In this document: positions 21,701 through 34,738 of the stretch, piece after piece
Numbering within the stretch: position 1 is the stretch's first letter
How the letters are laid out: each line of letters opens with the position of its first letter
Assembly (NCBI GenBank): GCA_947561585.1
Contig: CANNZV010001822.1
Span: forward strand, 1 to 64,000
DNA: 64,000 nt
Direction: 5' to 3'
Source: Caprella mutica
Lineage: Eukaryota; Arthropoda; Malacostraca; Amphipoda; Caprellidae
The notes under the pieces: model-generated
Told to the model about the DNA's origin: nothing
The model's database searches: none
Seen by the model: the letters and a program-made list of their open reading frames with translations, nothing else
Translations under genes and position numbers: made by a program

Positions 21701-24700
21701 ATTGTAATTCTTTTTAAAGGTCAGAGTTATGTGTTATACCTTATAATGACTAAGAAATGCACTACATATTTACAAATGACATACAACAACATCGAGACAA
21801 TCCAATACATTTTTAACTGTAATATTTTGTAAAATAGGCAGTGAAACCTAAACGAAGTAGGATAGGTATAATATCGAAAGGACCTTTTAATGATCATTTG
21901 TAAAGAATAGTAATTCATTAAACTGTGTCTGCTATATCCAGATGATATATAGCTAAGCTAATGTGAATGCATTTTAGTTAGTGTTAATTGTTTGTTTGAT
22001 GCTAATACCTAAATTATATATATGAATAGTATAATTTATTGTAGTTAAACCCAGGTACTTTTACAGTAGTGGCCAAAATATAAGGGTAGGCAAGAACAGG
22101 TTATCTAAATCTTTAATTTCATAAAAAGTACAAAACACAAATTATTGAAATTTTGCATGTATTTTCATATATGTAGAACTCATATGTATTTGTATGAAAT
22201 TTCAAAGCATTTGGACAAATATTTAGCAATAGTTCCATATTTCATCTCAGACAATAAATTTATCTGTGGTCAAAAGTTAAGGGTAGCCATCATATACTAT
22301 GAAGTTTTCCAGGATATTGGCAATTAACTTAATACTTTGTGAATTTTTTTTCCTATATCACTTTTCAGTACATCTTTCATCACAAAATTCTACTAATTTT
22401 GCTTAAAATGAAGGAGTTATCCAACTTCTATTCATATTTCAGAAATGTCCATAATTCTTCCACATTTGTTGTGTTTCTTCTCTGAGTACAGTCTCCAATT
22501 ATTATCCAAACAATCTCAATTCGATTCAGGTCAGGACTCTGTGAAGGCCAACTCATTTGAGCAATTTCTTAATCTTCTAATAGAGTCCCAACTTTTTTAT
22601 CTGTGTAGTAGGGTATGTTGTCTTGCTTGAAACTCTGTGGTTGAGGGTCAGCTACTTGTTGATAGGGGAGAGTATGTTGACGAAAGAGCTGTTTTATACT
22701 TCTACAATAACTCCTCCGTGTAGACCAACAATGGAACCAGGTCCATCAGAAGAAATGATCACCCAAACCATCTTACTTCCACCTCCAAACTTAACTGTTT
22801 TCTTGACGCAGTTCAGAGTTAACATTTCCCTTACTTTACGTTTAATTCGTACTTTCCCAATAGAACCGAAGATATCTAATTTTCTTTCATTCATCACTAG
22901 AATGTACTTTCGACCTCTGATCAATCGCTCAAACGACATACTCATGACTAAACACAAGTAACTCTTTCTGTTTCTGATTAAAAGCTTCGATGCAGGGACA
23001 AATGATTGTAAGGGTACGGTTACTATGGATGCGTATTCGAGCGATTTTACGCACTGACGATTTCTGATGAAATCGGATGAAAATCAAATTTATGCTTTCC
23101 AATGGGAGTGGTTACAGTGGCTGCGATTTGATTGTCAGAATACGTACGAAGTCGTCAGACTATCTTCAGCGTTCAAATGAGTTTGATTTGTTCATGCGAC
23201 TTGCGACAACTTTCGGTAATTTTTGTGTATATTTCTCTTTCATTTGATTGCTATTGCTGTTTATCCATGCATTTTGGAAATACATTATTTAATACTAGGT
23301 ATCAGAAATAATACAGATATTATTTAATGATATAAAATTAATTTAATCATAATATAATTATATATAAAGGCTTGAATTGGTTGTTACTTTGTACAATTTT
23401 TATTTTTAATAAAATGGAATATCTTTCAATACTTATATTACATAAAAAATATTCTCATCATTGTTCTATTTAGGTATTTCCAAATTGTGTGTAGTGAAAT
23501 TGTGAAAATAGTAATCTAATTAGCGTTGCGTCTATTATTTCAGAGGCATTCATGTATTAATTCCTCCCGAACATTACTTCAAATAAACTTAGTTTAGACC
23601 TCAATATTAATGGGGCAGAAACATACTGACGATCAGTTCTGACGATGTCGTCAGAACTGATCGTCAGTGCAAAGTGGTTACACTGTACGCGATTTCTGAT
23701 CGTCAGTATGTTTCTGCCCAATTAATATTGGAGTATAAACTCTGTTCGAATTAATACATGTGTGTCTCTGAAATAATAAACGCAACGCTAATTTGATTAT
23801 TAATTTCACAATTTTACTACACACAATTTTGAAATACCTAAATAGAGAAATGATGAGAATATTTTTATGTAATATATTTATTGAAAGATATTCCATTTTA
23901 TTAAAAATGAAAGTTGTATAAAGTAACAACCAATTCAAGCCTTTATATATAATTATATTATGATTAAATTAATTTCATATAATTAAATATTATCTGTATT
24001 ATTTCTGATACCTAGTATCAAATAATATATTTCCAAAATGCATGGGTAAACGGTAATAGCAATCAAAAGAAAGAGAAATACCAATACGCAAAAATTACCG
24101 AAAGTTGTCGCAAGTCGCATGAAAAAATCAAACTAATTTGAACGCTGAAGTTAGTCTGACGACTTCGTACGTATTCTGACAATCAAATCGCAGACACTGT
24201 AACCACTCCCATTGGAAAGTATGGATTAGATTTTCATCCGATTTCATCAGAAGTCGTCAGTGCGAAAAATCGCTTGAATACGCATCCATAGTAACCGTAC
24301 CCTAAGCCAACTTGTTGAAGTCGAAGCGAAAAAGTAAACTGGGACACCGTACCACCAGACATATGACATCTATCTCACAAAAATTTGACCAGAAGTGTTG
24401 AAACTATCTTGCAAGCTACTTTGAAGAGTTGCATGATCTTCTCTTGGCAATGCTTTGAGAAGTCTACCATTCTTCGGTTTGGAATCGATAACTCCATACT
24501 GCTAATGCTTGTCACAATATGTTGCACAATCCTTTTGGGCCTTATATCAAAGATATTATACTACAACAGGATACACTGCTCTCAACAATTTCTGTTTTAA
24601 AAAGCGACACATGGATTTGGAGGCAGAAACTAGAGAAACAACAACATTTGATTTGTTTAATAATATTTTAACTAATATTACATTCATTAATTAAAATTAC

Positions 24701-26167
24701 TTTACTGGAAAATTAAGCTTTACATCGGTAGAATAGATACAGCTAAATAAAATAGAAACGAAGAGATGATCAACACCAAATGTTATTGTTGCTTTAGTTC
24801 CCATTTTCAAATCCAGCTGGCGTTTTTTACAACAGAAATTGTCGAGAGTAGTGTATCTTGTTGTACAGTATAATATCTTTGTTTATATGGCAATAGAAAT
24901 ATCTGGCAACGACTATTGCAAGGTTTATAGACTATAACAGGTTAAACGAATGGGGAAAAAATTGCCATTGAGAAGACAATAATTTTTTGTCTTCCTTCTT
25001 GAATATCTCTTAAACGGTAAATTAAACTTGCGCCTGAGTCAGAATAAAATTCTTTAGAATTTAATAATCTATCGAATGGTATAAAAGATATTTCAAAGAA
25101 AGGGTTTTTACCACTGTTAAAAGAACAAAAACTAACTGCTATTCACTACGACAATTAGCAAAGGAAGGAACAATTTCTGTCTTTCTTCTTGAATATCTCT
25201 TAAACGGTAGATTAAACTAGGGCGTGAGTCAAACTAGAATTCTTTAGAATTTAATAATCTATCGAATGGTACAAAAAATATTTCAAAGAAATGGTTTTTA
25301 CCACTGTTAAAAGAACAAAAAAGCTAACTGCTATCACGTTGTTGTCCGTTGATTAATGGGCACTGGTCAACATTTTCATCCGCTTTAATTACTGTAGCTA
25401 AAAGCCTAAAATAAGAACAAACATACTATTGCAATAATAAAATAAGAAATAAACAATGTAAAATGTCAATTATTTGTAACATAGGTTTCATAGGTTTTAA
25501 TCTAAAGATAAAGTTTTCATATAAAGAATTTGTAGAGTCAGCTCTTAGTAACATTTCGTACTATTTCTATTCGTTTAACCTGTTATAGTCTATGAACCTT
25601 GGACTATTGGCCCCTTTAATTAGAGAATAAACTAAACAAATGTGGAAAAATTGTGGACATTTCTGAAGGACTAATAGAAGATGGATAACTCCTTCATATT
25701 TTGTAAAATTAGTAGAATTTAGTGGTAGAAGATATATTGAAGTGATATACCAAAGAATTATAAAGAAGTATTATGTCAATTGCCAATATTTGGGAATATT
25801 TCAAAGTTTATGATGGCTACACTTAACTTTTGTCTTTGTCAACAGCTAAATTTATTGTTTGAGGTTTAAATATGGAACTATTGTTAGAATATTTGTCCAA
25901 ATGCTTAGAAATTTCATACGAATACATATGAGCACTTTATGAAAATACGTGCAAAATTTCAATAATGTGTGTTTTTTATTTTTTCTGAAATTAAAGATTT
26001 AGATAACTTGTTCGAGCCTACCCTTATATTTTGGCCACTTCTGTATATACTGTATGGTCTTCATACATGATCTTTTTCATGTTCCATCTTGAAAAAAGTA
26101 ACAAGAGATAACTTGAACCACCGATCAGACAGAGGATGTAGAACAGATGAATATGAAGGCGTCGCAT
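18790..26167 (-). CDS. Galactose-3-O-sulfotransferase-like protein, 8 coding exons
   Basis: Coding exons in transcription order: 26167-26067, 21375-21264, 21001-20828, 20634-20536, 19906-19757, 19672-19535, 19307-19083, 18966-18790. Every junction has AG/GT borders, and the total of 1176 bp gives 391 aa plus stop with the frame kept throughout. The N terminus (MRRLHIHLFYILCLIGG) is a type II signal anchor, as expected for a Golgi enzyme. The PAPS-binding 5' loop lies in TKVAFLKAHKCASSTIQNIL, followed by RYGERYDLLFALP. FVTIVRDPVDQFISLFDY fits the 3'-phosphate motif. FHLVMVTERMAESLVLLRHL and LKFNARKKD are family signatures, and the C-terminal part has YKLYDHFARKFDQLV. The family transfers sulfate from PAPS to the 3-OH of galactose on glycolipids or glycoproteins. 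The acceptor cannot be told from sequence. An acceptor AG three bases before the ATG implies an upstream 5' UTR exon, not located. Confidence 0.92.
22450..22957 (-). pseudogene. Tc1 transposase, C-terminal part (broken)
   Basis: The minus-strand frame contains VKKTVKFGGGSKMVW and SSDGPGSIVGLHG, classic Tc1 catalytic-core motifs, preceded by KLDIFGSIGKV where the DESKF-type motif is eroded. A second frame downstream (about 22450-22600) has QSPDLNRIEIVW, matching the SPDLNPIE motif with the catalytic Glu. Frameshifts and stops separate the parts. Confidence 0.85.
23012..24302. mobile_element. 1.3-kb foldback MITE with TAA duplication
   Basis: Nearly the whole element is two inverted arms starting GGGTACGGTTACTATGGATG, flanked by TAA at 23009-23011 and 24303-24305. 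The arms meet around 23580-23720, where a short inner inverted repeat (GACGATCAGTTCTGACGA and its mirror) forms the centre. A 3-bp TAA duplication points to PIF/Harbinger-type mobilisation. Open frames inside are arm shadows. Confidence 0.85.
24310..24560 (-). pseudogene. Tc1 transposase, N-terminal helix-turn-helix part (broken)
   Basis: The minus-strand translation gives SIPNRRMVDFSKHCQEKIMQ and, after a stop, TVSQFTFSLRLQQVGL, which resembles the second helix-turn-helix of Tc1 transposases. It is split from the catalytic part by the MITE at 23012-24302. Confidence 0.6.
24918..25602. mobile_element. MITE with ~183-bp internal tandem duplication
   Basis: Ends: AAGGTTTATAGACTATAACA at the left and the inverse of TGTTATAGTCTATGAACCTT at the right. 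Inside, 24983-25165 is repeated at about 25166-25340 (shared TTCTTGAATATCTCTTAAAC and TTTTTACCACTGTTAAAAGA). No coding. Confidence 0.8.
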
Positions 26168-26170
26168 CTT

Positions 26171-26965
26171 CTGTAATAAAGGGAAAAGGTTATTGTATAA
26201 AAGCTTACTATATAGAATACATATTTAAATTACTTTATTCATAATCTGCTTTTGACTTAATCGACGTTAGGATAAAGCAAATAAAACAAGTAACACACAT
26301 TTTCCACTATAAAACTTCTTAATTGTGAACTAAAAGATGCGGTAAAATGAAAGATCATAATACAGTTTAAATATTGTTACTTTTGAATCGAAAGATCACT
26401 ATGAAAATATTGGCAATTTCAATATTCATATGAAATATGATGAATTTATGATATTACAGGTAAGGCTCGTACAACGGATGATCTCAGAACGTACACCCTA
26501 CAGAGGACAAAAATTGTCCGTTATAAGATACACGCACCACCTACAACGACCTATTTAAATTATATGATTTAACAAAATTTTTATTCGTATACCAAGTTTC
26601 TATTGATATATTTATTATATTCAAAGGTATTACAATTTATAATCAACAATTATTGTACTGTTTTTCAAAGTTTCAGTGATTTGATTTAGTTACTCTTTTC
26701 CTACACATTTGCTTTGATTAGAAAAATTCTATAGAAATATAAAAGAGGTGTAACTATTTATCTGAATTGTTATATTGGGAGGTAAACTCAAGTAGAAATT
26801 CCGTGCTGTTTTCGAAGAAGACTCTATTTTGGATTCAATGTTGACCTAACGCAAAAATAAGAATCACGAATGAAATAATCTATTTATATATTGTGTTCAG
26901 GTGAATTGAAAATTATTAATTATGTTATTTATATTAGTTTGCATCTAAGTAGCCCAGTAAACATA
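26171..26965. other. Upstream flank of the sulfotransferase gene
   Basis: AT-rich with no recognisable gene. It must lie within a 5' UTR intron if the acceptor at exon 1 is used. No convincing promoter element was seen. Confidence 0.4.
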
Positions 26966-27589
26966 ACAATGATGGACCAAAGTTGGCCCATTACATAAAG
27001 AAACTCTAGGCCAACGTTGTCATGTCGGTCTCGGTGGGCCCGACTTTGGCCATGGCCGTCTATAGTTTATCAGGCCAGCTCATCATGGCGTTTATAGTTC
27101 AATCAGCTGTTCAATGTGGTCCTATGATATCTAATTACTGTCGTTAAAATTAATGGATAAAGATGGCGCGCAACATATTTTCTTCGGTTTTTATGCCATT
27201 GCACTCTTCATGATGGTTTTTTCCCCTTGTGCTTTTCATGATGTAAGTTAAGGAATGTTCCGGATTATCTGCAATCAAAATTATGTGAATTTATTCATTA
27301 TAATATATATAAAAGTGGTTTTTAACTGAACGAATTGCACAGCACCGGAGGCAAATCAGAGACTCGGAAGTTATTATCATATGATAATGATCCTCGTTAG
27401 GATTTAAACATTTCTTCTTGTGTTGTTTTGTTAACTAAGTTCTCTAGTTAGTTTGTTACTCAATGCCTAATTGAGTGATAATTTTGTAGCCTTCAGCACT
27501 GCCTAGGCAGCTAGGCTATAGATTCCAATTTGGAATATTTTCCAAGTCTATCTTGACATAAATCTGAGCCTAACTTTAGGAATTTTAGA

Positions 27590-28500
27590 TCTCTGAGGGA
27601 GATCTTGATTTAATTCCTATGTTACCATTAAATTAGCTGAGGGTGACATTGATTTAATTCCTATGTTACCATTAAATTAGCTGAGGGTGACATTGAATTA
27701 ATTAATTAATCAGACTGCAGAATATGGAACATTTTCCAAGACTCTGCCACAAATCTGAGCTCAACTTTAGAAATTGTATATCTCTGTGGGAATACCTATG
27801 TAACCATTAATTTCTGAATCTGCTACTGTGAGTGTGAGACTTGTGAGTCAGAGAGTAACTGTCTCTCAAATTAAAATCTCTGACTCTGTAGGAGGGAGAG
27901 AAGAGACTCATTAAGCAGAGTGGTGGCATCCAGGCATGATACCATCCAGTCTGCAGAATATGGAGCAAATCTGAGCCAAATTTTAGAAAATTAAGATCTC
28001 TGGAGTCTGGGGATGATCTAACTGATTACTGATCTTGAATTAATTCCTATGTTACCAATAATTTAGATGTGGAAGATTTTGAATTAATTCCTATGTAACC
28101 ATTAATTTCTGAATCTAGTCAATCTACTACTGTGAGTGTGAGACTTATGAGTCAGAGAGTAACTGTCTCTCAAATTAAAATCTCTGACTCTGCAGGAGGG
28201 GGGAGAAGAGACTCATTATGCAGAGTGGTGGCATGATACCATCCAGTCTGCAGAATTTGGAACAAATCTGAGCCAAATTTTAGAAAATTAAGATCTCTGG
28301 GGATGATCTAACTGATTACTGATCTTGAATTAATTCTTATGTTACCATTAATTTGGTATTTTAGCTGAGGATGATTTCGGATTAATTCCTATGTTACTAA
28401 AGGGGAGATTTTGTATTAATTCCTATGTTACCATTAATTTAGCTGAGGGAGATTTTGAATCTGCTGCTTAGAGTAACTCTCTCTCAAATTATAATCTCTG
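27590..28500. repeat. Duplicated modules, period ~298 bp
   Basis: The block at 27828-28060 is repeated at about 28126-28350 (shared TGTGAGTGTGAGACTT, AGAGTAACTGTCTCTCAAAT, GATACCATCCAGTCTGCAGA). Around it, short modules AATTCCTATGTTACCATTAA and TTAGCTGAGGGWGA recur many times from 27610 to 28460. Confidence 0.8.
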
Positions 28501-30148
28501 AGAGTCGGGAGACCACTCTGGAAAATACCTAAGGCTAACAGATGAATTTTAGAGGCTAATTGCTGCAGATTATACAGTTCCCATTAATTTAATATTGTAT
28601 TTTAAGGTTTGCTAAACTCCAACAGAGTAATTAATCCATCAGAGTGGTCAGGAGACACATCATGCAGATTGGGTTATCATTAATTTGGCTAAGTGTCCAC
28701 TAAGGGAGATTCTCTGCTTCTGAATCTCCCTTCAGTCACCTGGACCTTTTGGATGGTGACCAGTTATTTTGCCCAAAAATTTTTTTTGCTGCATGACTCT
28801 TTCATGCCTCATGGAATCATGGTATGTCACTTATGCCCAAAAAAATTAAAATGCTATATATTATAAATATAATGAGATATAGCAAAAATGTAAGTCCATT
28901 TCCCCCACCCAAGTTTGTAAGTGACAAGATTTATACTCTACTGTTTTTTACTATAAAATGAATATACCTTATTTTGCTAAATAATTGTCATATTGCCAGC
29001 AAAAGTGTAACGGCGAAAAGGACCTACAACTACTTTGGACCTACCTAATTGTTGGTTGATTTATTTATAACATCCCTATTTTGAACCAATAATAATAAGA
29101 GAAACTATTTGCTGTGTGGTAGAAAATAATCTGAAATCTAAATATAACTGATTGAAAGAAAGTAAGAATTAAATCAAATATATTACACTATTGTGTAGCA
29201 ATAATAACTTTAATTCGGATTTGCATACTTGATGCTATAAAAAATGGAGTTCAAGATTCTGTTGGCAATATAATCTGGATGATTCAATCCCCATTAATTC
29301 ACTAGTATTGGTGTCTGAACTTAATCCTTATTTTCATTTTTGCAGATTTGTGATCTCATAACTAGTTAAGTATATTTACATGTTCTTCATATATCTAGTT
29401 ACCTAGCTACTGATAAGCAAAATATTGTCTACAGACTAAAGTGAGGTTGTATAGCAGCTGTTGATTCAACTTTTAAAGGTAATTAATCATTTAATTTTTG
29501 AATGTCAATTATGTCCACTGCCTATCTAACTACTAAATACTAATATTTAGTTTTTTACTGAATCTTATCACAATAATGATATAATAGTTGAAGCATATGT
29601 TTTAAAATAATCTTCATATGATTAGGTACTTAAAATTAGTATGTAAAATTTGTAATTACTTTTTTTCCAATTAGAACTAGCTGTAGCTAATAAATTTACA
29701 AAAAAATTGTATATATGTGCAATTCTCAACTAATTAAATTAAACACAAACATTGACAGTGTTTGATTATATCATTTGAAGATTACATAAATACCACAGAA
29801 GTGAAACTTTATTCTATCTAGAATAAAAGAAACCTTTTTCATTCAGTCTTTCAATTTATTTTATTTTGGGATAGGTACTTATAGTTTTTATTGCATTAAC
29901 ATATGATTTTTTCAACTTAGTAAAAATGATGCATGTATCTATGCTTTTAAAAAAAAACAATATCACTATATAATAATAACCAATAATTTCTAATATTTTG
30001 TCAAAAGCTTCAATTGAATTACATCGAATGTATTCATTTTATTATTTTTATATTTTCTTTGTATTTTGATACAGTCGGAGCAAAACATTTTCATTAACAT
30101 TGAAATATTTTTTTTCTAAATTTATCTCTGTTTTCAACATTTCAGAAG

Positions 30149-30262
30149 ATGGGAGGCAATAAATGCTGTGTTCCTAGCTGTAACTGTTATTACAATCTGC
30201 AGGATGAATACACTTCTGTTTCCAAATGATTTAGACAGAAAGAATATTGAGGATAAATGATG
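30149..30262 (+). pseudogene. THAP zinc-finger exon, frameshifted
   Basis: Preceded by TTTCAACATTTCAG, a good splice acceptor. The ATG frame reads MGGNKCCVPSCNCYYNLQDE then YTSVSK and stops at 30227-30229. An overlapping frame continues with FPNDLDRKNIEDK, so a few lost bases broke what was a THAP N terminus (CxxxC, then the FPxD motif). The later Cys-His pair and the rest of the protein were not found. Confidence 0.65.
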
Positions 30263-31417
30263 TTCATAATACTGTTCTTTTGTTTGTATTGAAGTTGTAG
30301 AAATAAATATTAGTTAACTTTAACAGAAACAAATGCCTGACTGAAGGTATATGTAACTATTGTTACCAGAAACTTTGTCCAATTAAAAAAGTAGCTATTG
30401 TATACAAAACTGTTGCAAAGTGTTATTTTTTATTATCCCACCAGAATGTGTGTTGAAAATTAATGAAAACAATGAGAATTTTAATCTTAATAAATCCACA
30501 ATAATAATTGAAAAAAAATATATATTTGAAACTTTTCCAAGTGGTATAACTAAAGAGATAATTTTTTTTAATTTTTGAATTTATAAGCTTTTAGACAAAA
30601 AAAACAGTTTGATAACTATATTTTATTAAAATAACGGATCAGCATGTATAATATGTCCATGAAGGGTTTCAAAATAATAATTAAAATCTTGTTGAATCAA
30701 ACTTCACTAAGGAACTAAAAATATTTCATAGGTCTAAACTCTAAAGTATAAACAGTAAGCAACTATATTTTAAACTAAATAAAGCTGTTTGAAGATGACA
30801 TACCAATTTTAAATGATTAATAGAAGATGTTGATATCTTATCTGAAAAGAAGTGGAACCTTTTCCAGAAGTGTTCTTTTTTTCATTATTCAACACTAAAA
30901 ATAGTACAATTGAGAGGTTTTTTTGAATGATTGGAAGTCCTTTCAGAATTCAGACTAATTTGCAATGTAGCTCTAAAAAATAAGATTTAGCCAACATCTC
31001 TTCCACAAGAGTAGCCATATCAATAATGTATCTTGCAGAATTTGACTAGCATTATGAAAACCATTTCATAAAAATTCAACCTTCAAGTGACTGCAATATA
31101 TGGGAGAAGGATATGACCAAGATATTTCAGCAAAAGTAGGTGTGGTGCCAGGCCATGAGTGGTGTCGATGCTTACTATGAATCATTTTTGAAAACATTAA
31201 TCTGGAAAAGAGAACAATATTTATAAATTTATTCTATTAGCTATAGATACATGAACTAGCCCAAGAAATGAATTACTATCATTATGAAGTTGATTATGAA
31301 GATATGAAAATAACCATGATATTGATTTCATTATTAAGGTATGAGAAATATTCTATTATTAAATAATGAACTCAAGTTTAATCTATATATATATAAATGA
31401 TTTCTGGTCGTCTTTAC

Positions 31418-31498
31418 CTTCGTGGGCTTCGTTCCTTGGAAGGCAGCAGCAAATTTATTTCACTTGATATGTTTGAGGACCTTAATTTAGCAGAAGTT
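31418..31498 (-). other. Possible exon with canonical splice borders
   Basis: An 81-bp minus-strand segment after TTTTTCAG and before GTAAAG is open in one frame (SAKLRSSNISSEINLLLPSK). It could be a 5' exon of the sulfotransferase gene, a relic exon of the surrounding element, or chance. No supporting context. Confidence 0.2.
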
Positions 31499-33403
31499 CT
31501 GAAAAACATAATAAATTTTAGTATAAATAACTTTACATTCAAATAAATTGAATAAGGATTAATACATAATTATTTTTGAATCATTTAATAATGAAGTTTT
31601 AGGAATGAAAAGGGTAATACATATTGTGGCTAAGTCATGATGGTTTTATTATAAACAACTCACAGAAATATTAGATGAGTTTGAGCATAGATTTTCAAGA
31701 TTAGATGTAATACATTACTTGCAGTACCTTTAGGCTTTAACTAAATGATTTTTTACAGATTTCTGAAAAGAACAGTTAATAGAATACATAATGAACTTCA
31801 CTGAATTATACATTCAGTAAATTACCAGCACAAACAATTTCAAATGTTTTTCTATTCACTCTATTATTATCTGAGATGAATGATATAACTTATAGTTAAG
31901 CACAGAGAGATTCTCTAGTTAAATTTTTCATAGGATATAGAGTAGAGCTACTAGCTATATCTTTATTTGAATTTGATGACTTGATGGTTCCATATGAATT
32001 TCATCAATCAATAGGTAAAATAACATCTCATTATTATTCAGCACATCTATTTTCTTCTGTAAGTAATTTCTGTTAGATTGTTGTATTCCTATTTTTAGAA
32101 TGTCTCTATTAAATTATAATTTTTAATGTAATATGGGCAAGGCATCTTTTATAAATGTGAATCTCTAATTAGTATTAGTTTATAAACTTGAGGACCTCCT
32201 GATTTTACTTACATAAATAGTTACCTATACTATATAGGCTATACCATATGCAGTATACTGAAAATAGTAATTAGGTACCTTCCTACCCACTCCTGTCTCC
32301 TGAGTCTTGATTTGAATAGAAAGTAAAAAATGATAACTGATACCTCTGTTGACACAGTTGACTGTTATTATATATATTTGATTGTTAATGATAAACAGAT
32401 AATATTAGGTAAGATTCTGCAACCTTTTGAAGAGAAATTGTCTTTAAAAAAATAAAATCTTGGGAGACATATTAGTCATACTTTGCAGCCTGGCAGTAGG
32501 CTAGTCACAATAGTAGTGAGGAAACTGGGAAGTGGACCCATAATTTTATATTTGTTATCAAAATCTCTTTCTGACAGTCTTATCATATTATTTAAAACAT
32601 TAATTATATATGTACTTATTTAATATCTATGAAGAAAATATATTTGATCTGTTCTGTTTTTAATTTTGGAAGATGTTTCTAGCCTAGCTGACTAGGGACT
32701 TAGGTATATGAATGGTTCAGTCCGTTCTATTTTAAATTCATTAATTTTAACAGTTTCAGATAAAAAGAATCGTGAAAAAAACTTCAGTCCTATCAATCAT
32801 GCCTTTGGCAATATTTTCATTCCCTATTAGAACTATCGTCAGACCACTCTAGATTTGTTTAAACCGTAAAATAATGCGAGGACAACCTCCATTTTTTATT
32901 GAATCGCCATCAAGCTCTTGTGTATATATACGATTTTTAAATGGATTAAATACGATCAGATCAGTTAAAATAGCACTACTATAGTAATTGACTAATTACA
33001 AATCCATTGGTATAGTTTATTTTATCATTACATAACTATAAGTTGCTTAAATAGGCAATTTATAAAAAATAGACACAGACTGAGTTCGCGGTTTGTTTTG
33101 ATTTTTTAGGACCACTTTGAACAGCTGTTATTTTCGGGAATCTGGCCTGATCAACTATAGACGGCCATGCTTTGGCCCACCTCACGGATGTCCACCGGCC
33201 CAAAACAGTATAACCACGTTTAACCGACTTGTTTCTGGTGTTTGGCAAGTGCAAATCCGACGCTTAGTCAAATAATTTGCGTAGTTCTGGCAAATGACTT
33301 ATAAACCTCTTATTAGTGTCGGCAATACTTAATGTTGCCGGTGTACTTTTTTTTATACTAGAGGTGTATAAGATAATGCTATACATAATACAGAGCATGT
33401 GAC

Positions 33404-34738
33404 GGGTAAACGGACAACTCGCGGCGGACAATTCGACATGAGGACAACATGCCTCTAGGACAAATCGCCGCCAGAACAACTTGTCGTGTGATTTATGTTT
33501 TACCGTCGTATACATCACTTATATATGGAAATATATATATAAAAAGCGTGCAGTAAATTAATTATCAAATTTTCTTAGTCCTATTTGAAAATGTTTTCTT
33601 TTCCATTCCATAAGTTAAATGAAATATTTTTTTAATTAACCTAGTTTGTGTTGTAAATTAACTTTACAACTTTCTTCGATCTATTTGAAAGTATTTTGCT
33701 AAAAATAATTTGCTGTTGGAAAGAAAACATGTGATAGGCTTTTCTGGCTATCTGTCTACTTGGTGGGTATTTACTATAGTACTGATTACTTAGTACTTAA
33801 ACGTGAATTACGCCTTTTCTAACTAACTATGGATCTTTTACTATCTATAGATCACTTTACTCAATGACAATAAGTAAGGTTAATAGCAACACAAGTAAAT
33901 ACTTTATACACAACTGTACTTCAATCACCCTATACTAAACAGTGTATTGCTAAACCAAGGTTAGCTGAGAGTAAATATATTAGATGTTAATCGTAAGACG
34001 ATCTGTGGCTGACTGAGTTAGCTTACTCAGAACCAAATGACTTATAGGTGAGAACTGATGTAATATGTTCATCACAAACAAGTTTCATACGTTTAATGAC
34101 ATATAAAAATCACTTTAGTTCAAAACTATTACATCAATGCAAATAAAATGTTCTTTAACAACGAGGTCTTAGATTTTTGTGTTATTTTACTATCTCTTCA
34201 TTTTCATCTAATATTCGTTAGTGCAGCCATCGATGCTTGTTTCCCTCTTCGTTTAATTCTGTGGTAAGTGACTGCATTCACGAAGTAACTTTCCGGTATC
34301 CATGAGCATTGTCACCGACTTGTGGTTGGTGTCTTTTTTCAAGAAGCCACTTTCCTTTCTGACTGCTTCTTCCAATCTCTTGTAGTAATTTCGTTTTGAT
34401 ATCAACGAAAAAGACCTTGGTTTCAAAACAGACTTTAAACTCTCAACTATATTTAAATTAATAGATCTACTATTTTTGGGAACTGAAATATTCTCACATA
34501 GCAAAAATGACAACATAAGAAACAAATCAATTGAAATAATTAAATTTGCCAACTTCTGTTTTACGTTAGTCTTGAACGTATAGAAATAAATTCTTGTTTA
34601 AATTTAAGATATTTTTAAATATATGTAAATGAGTTATACGCCGATTGAACATAAATAACTTCGTGAGTTGTCCTGGCTGCAAGTTGTCCTAGCGGTGAGT
34701 TGTCCGCGACGAATTGTCCGGCGGCGTTTGTGAAGACA
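33404..34738. mobile_element. Word-array element, word GGACAACTYGCCGC
   Basis: From GGGTAAAC at 33404 five units follow (GGACAACTCGCGGC, GGACAATTCGACATGA, GGACAACATGCCTCTA, GGACAAATCGCCGCCA, GAACAACTTGTCG). The opposite end (34660-34735) carries about four units in inverse orientation. Between the arrays is a minus-strand ORF remnant (34253-34552) shared with another word-array element at 46754-48201. Confidence 0.75.
34253..34552 (-). pseudogene. Unrecognised ORF shared by two array elements
   Basis: 99 aa open. The part YKRLEEAVRKESGFLKKDTN, then TMLMDTGKLLRECSHLP, is matched in the element at 46754-48201 (47870-48120) by YKELEEEGRKESGSTKNAP and TTLMDAKKLLPECSHLP. The charged, Cys/His-containing stretch was not recognised. 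It is probably a piece of a protein encoded by longer, autonomous relatives. It is counted as a fragment because similarity continues past the stop. Confidence 0.55.

Larger units (their letters stand above)
22064..26043 (-). mobile_element. Tc1-like transposon relic in intron 1 of the sulfotransferase
   Basis: Inverted repeats of about 400 bp begin CAGTAGTGGCCAAAATATAA on the left and CAGAAGTGGCCAAAATATAA on the opposite strand at the right, with TA at both flanks. The transposase lies on the minus strand, in pieces. The right end sits about 23 bp from the exon 1 splice donor. The element contains MITEs at 23012-24302 and 24918-25602. Confidence 0.9.
26970..33215 (+). mobile_element. Large inverted-repeat element with THAP-finger remnant
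   Basis: The inverted arms include CATGGCCGTCTATAGTTTAT with CAGGCCAG near 27051-27077, matched by the inverse of CTGGCCTGATCAACTATAGA near 33141-33160, and AACAGCTGTTCAA near both. GGCC-rich motifs recur outside the arms (27008-27060, 33165-33205). The THAP fragment at 30149 suggests kinship to P-type or other THAP transposons, but no catalytic domain was recognised. Outer ends are approximate. Confidence 0.65.

Noticed and set aside
23678..23938. 86-aa minus ORF
   Set aside because: Lies in an arm of the foldback MITE, and the mirrored arm does not keep the frame.
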